Position numbers and translations under genes: made by a program | Source: CAYVQE01 sp964633205 | GTDB taxonomy: Bacteria; Myxococcota; B64-G9 | DNA length: 64,000 nt | Assembly: GCA_964633205.1 (NCBI GenBank) | Contig: CAZWFN010000010.1 | Span: 1-64,000 of the forward strand | Direction of reading: 5' to 3' | Shown: piece after piece, positions 27,556 to 35,561 of the stretch | Layout of the letters: every line of letters starts with the position of its first letter | Position numbering within the stretch: position 1 is the first letter of the stretch | The notes under the pieces: model-generated | What the model was told of the DNA's origin: nothing | The model's database searches: none | What the model saw: the letters and a program-made list of their open reading frames with translations, nothing else

Positions 27556-30285
27556 TCAGAACCCGGTGCCGCCGCCGGTGCTGCCCAGGGGGCCCTGGAT
27601 CCGCTTGAGCAGTCGCTGGGCCTTGCCGTAGTAGATATGGTTCGGCGGGACGATCTTCATCACCGTCTTGAGCTCTTGAATGGCCTTCTCCGCCTGGGTC
27701 GACTTGATGACGTAAGCGGACTCGTACTTCTTCTTGGCGATCTTCTCCAATTCGCGCAGGCGGCCCTTGGCCAGATCGTTGTCGGCTTTGTACTTCAACG
27801 ACATGTTGAACGCCTGGTAGGCTGCCGGGTAGCGCTGGCGGGTATGGGCATCGACCCCCTTGACGAAGTAGACCTTGGACATGATCTTGCGCAGCTTGTC
27901 GTGGTAGTGCCCCTGGCCACCCGAAATCTTGTTGTCGAGCTGTTTGGCCTTTCTCAGCGCCACGATGGCCTTGTCGGCCCGGCCTGGCATCTTGGCCAAC
28001 CGCATCCCGCTCTCGTAAGCCGACTTGAACTTGCGCAGCAGCGTCGCCTGCGATGCCGTACCCGAGGCGTCCGCCTTGGCGATGGCCCGGCTCACCTCGC
28101 CATTGCGGTACAGCGCCAAGGTTTGACCGGTCAGTCCGGTCCTGGGGCGTTGGCGTTGCTGCCGCCGGTGCCGGCGGCGGTTGTGACGGCGGCGCGACCA
28201 CCGGGTGGCGGCCAGGCGCTTTTCGCGTTCTGCCCGCTCCAGCTGCTCTTCGCACTGTTTCTTGTAGACCGCGACCTCCTCGTTTCCGGGATCGCGCTGG
28301 TAGACTTCGTCGAACTTGATCATGGCCTGGCTGTATTTCTCCTCCCGCACCAGTTCCATGCCCTGCTTGAGCAAATCGTCGACGATCCGGTTGTCTATTT
28401 CCTTTTTGAGCCGCTCGGCCTCCTTCATATACTCGCTGTCGTCCGGTATGCGGTTCAGAGCCGCAACCGCCGTTTCCCAGGACTTCTCCTCGATGAACAC
28501 CCGCGCCTGCTCCAGCGCCATCGAAGCCGCCAGCTCGCGCTTGACGGTCTCGAGGTAGTCCTCGACCAGCCGGTTGTCCGGATCGTAGGTCCTGGCCTTG
28601 AGCACCGCCTCCTTGGCGTCCTTCCAGCGCTTGTCCAGCACCAGGCGCTTGGCCTTGTCCATCTGGGCGGAAAACGCCTGGTGATTCTTCAATTCCAGCT
28701 GGCGGGCCTTCTCCTCGGGGGTAGGTCCATCCGGGGTCGCGGGCAACAGCAGCTTCAGCAGCAGCAGCAACACCATCAGCCCGCCGAAGGCCGAGCCCCC
28801 GATCACCACCAGTCTGCGCCGCTGCGGATCAGCGATGAGCCGCTGCCACCAGCCCTCGCCGCCAGCGCCAGCGAGCGGTGCCGTCCCGGTAACGGTCGAT
28901 TCCCGCGGGGGCACCGTGCCGGCCTGGGCCGCGGGGGCATCGACCAGCTCCTCCTGCCCTGGCAGCTGAAACTCGAATACCGTACTGCCAACCTCGATCT
29001 CGTCTCCGTCGCGCAGCACCGCGCGCTGTATCCGCTCGCCGTTGACCAGGGTTCCATTGCCCGAGTTCAGATCGATAACAACCCAGTCTTCGCCCTGGCG
29101 CTCGATCATGGCGTGCCGACGCGAACAAGCGATATCCGGCAGCACCAGCTCGTTGTCCGGCCCGCGACCGAGGGTCAGCTCATCGCGCCGCAGCTCGATC
29201 TCGCGGCCCTCTTCCTCGCCCTGGACGATGATCAACAACGGCACATCCAGCTCGGGCTCCTGCTCCGCAACCGCTTCCGGATCGTCGAAGATCAGCGTCT
29301 TGTCCCCGGCGGGGGCCGACGGCTCGCCATCGACCCGGGTCGGACCCACATCCGGCATGGCCCGCTCGCCGTCATCCGGCAAAGCCGACCAGTTGAGATC
29401 GTCGCGATCTTCATCGCGGCCGGCTCCAACAGTCGACTCGTCCAGCGGCGGTTCGGGCAGTGAGGGCTCGCGCGCCTCGACCGGGGCAGACTCGGTCTCA
29501 TCCATGTCTTCCCAGGTCTCCGCCGTTTCATCATCCACGGGCGCCGTGGCCTCGGACTCGTCGACGAACTCCTGCTCCACTGCGGTACGCTGGGGCCGCC
29601 GCCGGCTCCGGCGCCGCCGGCCGACCGGCTCGAGATCGAAATCGGTCACCACTGGATCGCCGGCTTCGGTCGCGTCATCGAAGTCGTCCGCCGCCAAGCC
29701 GGCCGGCTGCGGAGCGGCCATCCGGCCGGTGGTCTCATCCCGCTCTTCCGGCTCTGGCTCGGCAAGCGCCGAGTCGCCGGCGGCGTAGTCAACCATCTCG
29801 GCCTGGCGTGCTGGATCGGAAGCGAAGGCGGCCAGGGGGTCGGTCCCGTCGGCGTCGGCCGGCGGGCCCGAATCAAATGGGGCGTCGAACTCGCCGGTGT
29901 CCTCCTCGGCCTCGTCATCGCCGGTCGGCCCAGTCGCAGCCGCTTCGTCGGCGCCCAGCTCGACGATGTCGGATCCATCGATCAGCTCGGCATCATCGAC
30001 CAGCTCCGGTGAATCGTCGCCCGCGTCTGCCCGTTCCGGATCGGTGGCGGCATCCTCGTCCAGGCACTCGATGATCTCGTCACCGGCATCCAGGATTTCC
30101 TCACCGGTGGCCTCGGCGGCGAAGGCATCACCGTTATCGAGCCCGGCATCGGCGGCAAAGGCTTCGTCGTCACCGAGCAGGGAGTCGTCCACCAGCGCCT
30201 CGTCGCCTCGTGGCTCGCTGCCCGCTGTGGGATCATCGGCGCGAGTGGAATCGTCCTCGCGCTTGGGATGGCTTCCGGATGCCAT
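27556..30285 (-). CDS. FHA-domain membrane protein with TPR-like C-terminus
   Basis: 909 residues. An acidic, disordered N-terminus (about 1-340) precedes an FHA phosphothreonine-binding domain (about 368-440: LGRGPDNELVLPD, SRRHAMIE, DLNSGNGTLVNGE). One TM lies at about 490-515, then helical TPR-like repeats. Residues about 690-720 are an abrupt Arg-rich stretch (SRRRHNRRRHRRQQRQR) unlike the rest; the other frame reads a Pro/Ala linker there, suggesting paired indels. It shares an operon with a second FHA protein and Tad genes, pointing to kinase-regulated pilus or secretion control. Confidence 0.85.
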   Translation of the reverse strand: MASGSHPKREDDSTRADDPTAGSEPRGDEALVDDSLLGDDEAFAADAGLDNGDAFAAEATGEEILDAGDEIIECLDEDAATDPERADAGDDSPELVDDAELIDGSDIVELGADEAAATGPTGDDEAEEDTGEFDAPFDSGPPADADGTDPLAAFASDPARQAEMVDYAAGDSALAEPEPEERDETTGRMAAPQPAGLAADDFDDATEAGDPVVTDFDLEPVGRRRRSRRRPQRTAVEQEFVDESEATAPVDDETAETWEDMDETESAPVEAREPSLPEPPLDESTVGAGRDEDRDDLNWSALPDDGERAMPDVGPTRVDGEPSAPAGDKTLIFDDPEAVAEQEPELDVPLLIIVQGEEEGREIELRRDELTLGRGPDNELVLPDIACSRRHAMIERQGEDWVVIDLNSGNGTLVNGERIQRAVLRDGDEIEVGSTVFEFQLPGQEELVDAPAAQAGTVPPRESTVTGTAPLAGAGGEGWWQRLIADPQRRRLVVIGGSAFGGLMVLLLLLKLLLPATPDGPTPEEKARQLELKNHQAFSAQMDKAKRLVLDKRWKDAKEAVLKARTYDPDNRLVEDYLETVKRELAASMALEQARVFIEEKSWETAVAALNRIPDDSEYMKEAERLKKEIDNRIVDDLLKQGMELVREEKYSQAMIKFDEVYQRDPGNEEVAVYKKQCEEQLERAEREKRLAATRWSRRRHNRRRHRRQQRQRPRTGLTGQTLALYRNGEVSRAIAKADASGTASQATLLRKFKSAYESGMRLAKMPGRADKAIVALRKAKQLDNKISGGQGHYHDKLRKIMSKVYFVKGVDAHTRQRYPAAYQAFNMSLKYKADNDLAKGRLRELEKIAKKKYESAYVIKSTQAEKAIQELKTVMKIVPPNHIYYGKAQRLLKRIQGPLGSTGGGTGF

Positions 30286-30303
30286 GCAGGCTCCAGTACT
30301 TCG

Positions 30304-31839
30304 CTATTGGACCTCCTGGAGCGAACCGCCCAAATTGATGTAAGCCTCGCGGGCCCGCTGGTGCCGCGGATCGTCCTGGTTCGGAATGGTCAACATCAGT
30401 ATGCGGAAAATCTCCTTGGCCTCTTCCTTCTTGCCGTACTTGAAGGCCTTCTCGGCCTTGAAAATCCTGGCGCGGAAGGTCTTGTTGATCTCCTCTTCGA
30501 TCTTCTCGATCATGTCGTTGGCCTCGTAGTATATCTCGCTCCGCGTCTCTTCCGGCATCAGCTCCAGAAAATCGCGCGCCTCCTTGAAGTACTGCAAGGC
30601 CTTGTACAGGTTGCCCGGCGAGACCCCTTTGTTGCGGTAGCGTTCCTTGGCGTTGGCGAACGCTTCCTTGGCCTTGGTGGCATCCGGCGGTGGCAACGGC
30701 TGCTCCTGAATGTCCATCACGGCCACCGCCCACTCTTCATTGGCATCGGGCTTGCTGCGGTTGACGGTGTTGATGTACTCGATTTTGTTGACCTGATGCT
30801 CGAGCAGGTGCTTGCGCGGCAAGCTGATGGTAATCGGATTCGACCACCGCTCGAGCGTCAGGGGTGCGTATTCGACGTGCATTCCGTTGAGAAGGATCTC
30901 GACCTCCTGCTTGGTATCGACGCCGCCGACCAAATAGGTCACGGTGGCCCGCCCGTTGGCGTACTTGAACTGGTAGGCCGCGCGAAAGCGGGACTGGCGG
31001 TTTGCGATACCAAGCCCGTAGGTCATGGGCCGGCTGCCGGCGCGCTCCCCGGGTGTCAGCAACTGGTCATCGTACCAGCGCAATCCGGCCACGATCTGCT
31101 GGCCCCCTTTGAACAGACCGGCGGCGATGAGCACCAGCACCAACCCCACACCAGCGCCCAACAGGATCTTCTTTTTCTTGTCGAGCCCCGAAATCCAGCT
31201 CTTGGCCCGCCCGATCGGGCTCTGCTTGCCGTTCTTGGCGGCCTTGCCCTGCTTGTCCGCCGCACCCGCGTCGGCCTTTGCGGCCTTGGCGGCCTTTTCC
31301 TCGGCCTTCTTGCGGCGCATGCCCGCCGATTGGATGCGCACTCCGCCACCGGCGCCGCCTCCTGCTCCGGCCGCCGCTCCGGCGGCGCCGGCGCTTCCGG
31401 ACACCGGCCGGGTACCGCGCCGATTGGCTGCGGCAGCCCGCCCGCGCCGCGCCGCTGGCCGGCTGCGGCTGGACGGGGCGCGGGCCGCTCCGCCACGCCG
31501 GCCCCGGGCCGCGGCGGGTTTCTTCTTGCTCTTGGCCGCGCCCCCGCCGGCATTGGCCTGGAAGCGGATCTTGGCGCCACCGGCCAGGATTTCGTCACCG
31601 GGCTTGAGCACTTCCTCCTGGATCTTGACCCCGTTGACCTTGGTCCCGTTCGAGCTGCCCAGGTCGCTGATGATATAAGCTCCGCCCTTGTCCCGAATCC
31701 TCAGGTGCTTGCGGGAAATTCCGGGGTCCGGCAGCACCACGTCGTTCTCCATGGTGCGCCCGATGGTGATCTGGATGCGCTCGAAGGAGTACTCCTTGCC
31801 CTTTTCGGGCCCTTCGAGGATCTGCAAGGTGAAGCCCAC
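30304..31839 (-). CDS. FHA-domain membrane protein
   Basis: 511 residues. The FHA domain is at the very N-terminus (about 1-95: GRTMENDVVLPD, SRKHLRIRD, DLGSSNGTKVNGV). A basic low-complexity linker of Ala/Arg/Lys/Gly follows, then one TM (about 221-243), then a beta-rich PEGA-like region and a helical end with TPR character. The start is GTG 31839 with a GGGAGG site. It lies 18 bases upstream of the larger FHA gene and 78 bases downstream of tadC, in the same operon. Confidence 0.85.
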   Translation of the reverse strand: MGFTLQILEGPEKGKEYSFERIQITIGRTMENDVVLPDPGISRKHLRIRDKGGAYIISDLGSSNGTKVNGVKIQEEVLKPGDEILAGGAKIRFQANAGGGAAKSKKKPAAARGRRGGAARAPSSRSRPAARRGRAAAANRRGTRPVSGSAGAAGAAAGAGGGAGGGVRIQSAGMRRKKAEEKAAKAAKADAGAADKQGKAAKNGKQSPIGRAKSWISGLDKKKKILLGAGVGLVLVLIAAGLFKGGQQIVAGLRWYDDQLLTPGERAGSRPMTYGLGIANRQSRFRAAYQFKYANGRATVTYLVGGVDTKQEVEILLNGMHVEYAPLTLERWSNPITISLPRKHLLEHQVNKIEYINTVNRSKPDANEEWAVAVMDIQEQPLPPPDATKAKEAFANAKERYRNKGVSPGNLYKALQYFKEARDFLELMPEETRSEIYYEANDMIEKIEEEINKTFRARIFKAEKAFKYGKKEEAKEIFRILMLTIPNQDDPRHQRAREAYINLGGSLQEVQ

Positions 31840-31917
31840 CTTCTCAACCCTCCCGGCGCGTCGGCGCCCGTCTCAACTGCCCCAGCCTGATAGGACGTCC
31901 CGGTTCCGTGAGGCGGC

Positions 31918-32832
31918 TCAACCTCCGCCCTTTCCCCAGACGAACTGGAACACGATCGGGCCGAAAAGGACCAGAAAGACGGTGGGAAAGATGCAAGCGA
32001 TGAGCGGAAAGAGCATCTTGACAGGGGCCTCGTTGGCCAGCTTCTCCGCCCGCTGGGTGCGTTCGATGCGCAGTTGGGTCGACTGGATCCGCAACACCTT
32101 GCCCAAGCTGGTGCCCATGCGGTCGGCCTGGATCAGCGCGCCGACGAACTGGGTCAGCGCGGGCAACCCCACCCGATCGGACATCGATCGCAGCGCTTCC
32201 TGCCGCGTCTTGCCCATGCGCATTTCGCGCAACATCAGAGAGAACTCGCCGGACAGCGGGCCCTGGCGTCCCTTCTTGACCACCGTATCCACCGCGGCTT
32301 GAAAATCCAGGCCCGCCTCGACCGAGAGTGTCAACAAGTCCAGGTTGTATGGCAGCTCGCGGGTGATCTTGAAATGGCGCTTGGAGACCTGATCGCGCAG
32401 CCAGATGAACGACATACCCAGACCGGCCAGACCGAACGCGACCAGCCACACGTAGCCGATATCGGTATCCATGTCGGTGCGCATGAAGTAGATCAGGATC
32501 AGACCGAAGAACAGTGCCAGGGCGATATAGAGTTCCTGCAGCGCCATGAACTCCTCGGCGGTCATGCCGTCGAGCCCACCGGCGTTCAAGATGCGCTTGT
32601 TGACCCGGCGTTCGTACCGCGGCCACATGAACTTGCGGTTGAGCACGGCCACCCGGCGCAACACGATCCGCCGCAGCGCCTTGAGCAGGGAGCGCTCCTC
32701 GAGCTGTTGGGCTTCGGAGAGGAAACGCTTGCCGATCCACTCCCAGAGCCCGTAGACCAACAAGAAGCCGAAGCCCGCCCAGGCCAGAACCGACAGGATC
32801 GTCATCAAGCTGCCGATCAAATCGCTGCCCAT
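31918..32832 (-). CDS. tadC: Tad/Flp pilus inner-membrane protein TadC (GspF family)
   Basis: 304 residues with N- and C-terminal membrane helices around a cytoplasmic T2SS-F domain (LPYNLDLLTLSVEAGLDFQA, LREMRMGKTRQEALR, ALIQADRMGTSLGKVLR). It pairs with TadB as the platform on which the TadA ATPase acts to extrude Flp-type pilin. ATG 32832 has an AGAGGG site. It follows tadB by 33 bases. Confidence 0.9.
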   Translation of the reverse strand: MGSDLIGSLMTILSVLAWAGFGFLLVYGLWEWIGKRFLSEAQQLEERSLLKALRRIVLRRVAVLNRKFMWPRYERRVNKRILNAGGLDGMTAEEFMALQELYIALALFFGLILIYFMRTDMDTDIGYVWLVAFGLAGLGMSFIWLRDQVSKRHFKITRELPYNLDLLTLSVEAGLDFQAAVDTVVKKGRQGPLSGEFSLMLREMRMGKTRQEALRSMSDRVGLPALTQFVGALIQADRMGTSLGKVLRIQSTQLRIERTQRAEKLANEAPVKMLFPLIACIFPTVFLVLFGPIVFQFVWGKGGG

Positions 32833-32865
32833 CGCTTACCCTCTTTTCCCGTCGTTCGGCGCAGA

Positions 32866-33723
32866 TCAGACGTTGATATTGACGATCTTGCGAATGAGCA
32901 TGATCCCGGCGAACTCCATCAGGATGATCAGCCCCACGATCACGTAACCGAACCAGTGATCGAACATGGGCTCCATCAAATCGGGGCGCATGTAGTTGAG
33001 CACCAGACCCAGGGCCAACGGCAGCGCCGCGACGATCCAGCCCTGCAGCTTGCCCTGCGAGGTCAGGGCCTTGATCTTGCCCTCCAGCCGGAAGCGCTCC
33101 CGGATGGTGGCCGCGATGGTGTCGAACATCTCGGCCATGTTGCCACCGAGCTGGCGCGAGATGGTCGTCGCCGTGACCACCAGGTCGAGATCCTCGCAGT
33201 TGACCCGGTCGGCCATGTTCTGCAGCGCCTCGTCCAGGGTGACGCCGAGCTTGACCTCGCGTACGAACAGACCGAACTCCTGCCCGAGCGGCGGCTCGCT
33301 CTCCTGGGCGAGGTGCTCCATGGCCTGGGGGAAGCTCAGACCGGCCTTGAAGGCATTCGACATCTGCGACAGCGACTCGACCAGCTGGGTGTTGAACTTC
33401 TTCAATCGGCGGTGGCGAAAGAACCTGACCATCAACGTGGGGATGAAGAAGCCCAGAGCCGCCATGATTACCGTGAAAAAGATGCCGAAGAAGAGCAGGC
33501 CGATCAGGATGAACAGCGCCGTCAAACAGATGTTGAGGATGAGCAATTGGCGGCCGTCGATGAACAGGAACATGTCCGACAGGTCGTTCATCGACTTGGC
33601 GATGTAGCGCTCCTGGTAGGACTCGAAAGCCCGGCTCAACACGTTCATGACGATCAAGCTGAACATGAACACCGCCCCCATGACCATGAGGGTGGCGAGG
33701 CCTTTGTTGTAGAGGAAGTCCAT
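32866..33723 (-). CDS. tadB: Tad/Flp pilus inner-membrane protein TadB (GspF family)
   Basis: 285 residues, same architecture as TadC: two N-terminal helices, a T2SS-F domain (LVESLSQMSNAFKAGLSFPQ, FVREVKLGVTLDEALQNM, ISRQLGGNMAEMFDTIA) and two C-terminal helices. The start at 33723 matches a GGAGA site; a longer reading into the cpaB gene is a shadow. It lies between cpaB and tadC. Confidence 0.9.
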   Translation of the reverse strand: MDFLYNKGLATLMVMGAVFMFSLIVMNVLSRAFESYQERYIAKSMNDLSDMFLFIDGRQLLILNICLTALFILIGLLFFGIFFTVIMAALGFFIPTLMVRFFRHRRLKKFNTQLVESLSQMSNAFKAGLSFPQAMEHLAQESEPPLGQEFGLFVREVKLGVTLDEALQNMADRVNCEDLDLVVTATTISRQLGGNMAEMFDTIAATIRERFRLEGKIKALTSQGKLQGWIVAALPLALGLVLNYMRPDLMEPMFDHWFGYVIVGLIILMEFAGIMLIRKIVNINV

Positions 33724-33745
33724 GCGGAGTCTCCGGCCGGGCCGC

Positions 33746-34552
33746 TTACTGCGAGCCCCCCCCGGCTCCCGGCAGCCGGATGACCTGGATGAGCTGCTCT
33801 CGCTTGCGCTTGAGCGCCTTGACGCGCTCACCCGTGATCAGGGTCTCGATGGTCGCCCGGGCGCGCTCCTCTTCGCCGCCGATGTCCTCGGGATTGCGCA
33901 AGGTGAGATAGAGCTTGCCGAGCTGCGAGGCCAGGGTGATGATCTCGGCCTCCTCGGGCAGCACCATTACGGTGATGTCGCTGTAGTTGCGATCCTTCTC
34001 GCTCATGGCGTGGACGTTGGTGCTGCCGGTGATCTGGCCGGTCGCCAGCACGATCACGTTCTGCAGCAGCGTAACGGTCACCATCTGCTCGGTCTTGGGA
34101 TCGGAGAAGGTGCCCAGGATATCGACGTGATCGTTCGGCCGCACCCAACCACCGACCCCCGCCGGGCCGTTGATGCCCAGGCTGATGGCGCGGCCGCGCT
34201 TGCGCACGATGTTGCTCAAGCGCTCGAAGGTGCCTTCCGAGCGGAAGTGGCTCCAGAGGATGAGATCGCCGCGCTGCAGCGGAACCATCAACTTCTGGCC
34301 GATGACCTTCTCGAACTGGTTCGGCTTGACCACGCTGGGCGTGACGAACTGCTCGGGCATCTGCATCTTGCCCACCATGTCGTAATCGAGCACCGAGCCC
34401 TCCACGATATCCCGCCCGGCCACCACCACCGGCACCAGGGTCCAGCCCTCGCGGACCTTATCCTCCCTGTGCTGGATGGTCTTCCAGGACAGCACCATGG
34501 CCACCAGTCCCAATACTACGGCGATGATGATCGGGGTCTTGCCCTTCAACAT
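33746..34552 (-). CDS. cpaB: Flp pilus assembly protein CpaB/RcpC
   Basis: 268 residues. One N-terminal TM (about 6-24), an SAF domain (about 38-105, VVVAGRDIVEGSVLDYDMV), then a beta-rich RcpC/CpaB domain ending in the VTLLQNVIVLATG segment. CpaB sits in the periplasm and links the inner-membrane machine to the secretin. ATG 34552 has an AAGGAGAG site. It is the first gene of the operon; the secretin, the ATPase and the pilin are not in this window. Confidence 0.9.
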   Translation of the reverse strand: MLKGKTPIIIAVVLGLVAMVLSWKTIQHREDKVREGWTLVPVVVAGRDIVEGSVLDYDMVGKMQMPEQFVTPSVVKPNQFEKVIGQKLMVPLQRGDLILWSHFRSEGTFERLSNIVRKRGRAISLGINGPAGVGGWVRPNDHVDILGTFSDPKTEQMVTVTLLQNVIVLATGQITGSTNVHAMSEKDRNYSDITVMVLPEEAEIITLASQLGKLYLTLRNPEDIGGEEERARATIETLITGERVKALKRKREQLIQVIRLPGAGGGSQ

Positions 34553-34667
34553 GCTAAGCTCTCCTTTCCGGCCCGGTGGCCGACCGGGCGGGAACTCGGC
34601 TCCTGTGCGCTTGGCTTCTCTGCCGCGAAACCGCGGAATTCTCCGCAATCACAGGCTTTTTGCGTAC

Positions 34668-34697
34668 AGTTTACCGCGTCGACATGCCGACTGTCAA
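34668..34697 (-). promoter_or_regulatory. Promoter of the cpaB-tadB-tadC-FHA-FHA operon
   Basis: Minus strand: perfect TTGACA, 18 bases, TAAACT. The predicted start is about 110 bases before the cpaB ATG. No other gene signal was seen in this 259-base gap. Confidence 0.7.
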
Positions 34698-34811
34698 AGC
34701 CTTTTTGGCCCTTGGCAAACGGTCGCCGGCCCGGCGCACGGGGCCGCACGGCAGCTCTCTTACCGGCGCCCCGACCGCAGACCCCAAAGGCGGGGGAGTT
34801 GCTGGGATCGA

Positions 34812-35063
34812 TCAATGGATTGGATCCTGGGGAAAGTAGAACAGGCTGCCGCAGTGCGGGCAGCGATAGCGTTCGTGAATCCGCCCCTGCCCGTCGCGGG
34901 TACAGACGTAAATCCGGATCTCGACCTCCTCGCCGCATTCCGGGCAGACATCTGCTCCCATGAAGCGCAGATACTCCAGCTTCTTGAAGCCATCCGGGCT
35001 GGGCCGGCGCTTGACCCGCCGGCTGGTCCGCAAATACTCGCGCAAGAGGGTCTTCTTCTTCAT
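34812..35063 (-). CDS. Small double zinc-ribbon protein
   Basis: 83 residues. A basic N-terminal half is followed by CPECGEEVEIRIYVC and RCPHCGSLFYF: two CxxC knuckles that should hold one zinc ion. No enzymatic motif; nucleic-acid or protein binding is likely. The start overlaps the DUF2085 stop (ATGA), so the two are coupled. Confidence 0.75.
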   Translation of the reverse strand: MKKKTLLREYLRTSRRVKRRPSPDGFKKLEYLRFMGADVCPECGEEVEIRIYVCTRDGQGRIHERYRCPHCGSLFYFPQDPIH

Positions 35064-35539
35064 CCCGCCCCCCCGCCGCGACGCCGGTAGCGGTCGGCGA
35101 TCTCGACCGCCAACACCACCGCGCCCATGAAGACGAACTGGGCCAATGCCAGCCGGTGGCCGGGGCTGATGATGTGCAGCTGCAGCCCCCGGGCGAGTCC
35201 CACGCCCAACATGGCCCCGGTCAGGCTGCGCAGCCAGTTCCTGCCGGTCCAGCCGCTCCACCGTGACCAGCCCCAATCGACCAGGGCCGGCAGCGGCAAG
35301 CCGAACAACCAGGGCCAGTCGGCCCAGCCGGTCGGCGGCCGCCAGTAGAGCAAGCCGGCGAGCACCGCGGCCAGCACCGGGTAGAGCCCGGCGCAGCGGG
35401 CACACACCCAGACCGGCCGGCCGCGGCACCAAAAACGGTAGCAGCGGTCCAGCTGGCCGGGCCAGTGGTGCGCCAGCAAGAAGCCCAGGGCGCCGGGCCC
35501 GCGCTCGAGGGCGCGTTGTCTGGCCTGCGGGCTCGGCAT
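35060..35539 (-). CDS. DUF2085 membrane protein
   Basis: 159 residues with about four membrane helices. The family motif VCARCAGLY (about 44-52) and the later PALVDWGW plus NWLRSLTGAMLG segment match the DUF2085 layout, including the paired Cys. Biochemical role unknown for the family. It lies 22 bases downstream of the large MshEN gene. Confidence 0.8.
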   Translation of the reverse strand: MPSPQARQRALERGPGALGFLLAHHWPGQLDRCYRFWCRGRPVWVCARCAGLYPVLAAVLAGLLYWRPPTGWADWPWLFGLPLPALVDWGWSRWSGWTGRNWLRSLTGAMLGVGLARGLQLHIISPGHRLALAQFVFMGAVVLAVEIADRYRRRGGGAG

Positions 35540-35561
35540 CCCGGCTCGGCCACCCGATCGC

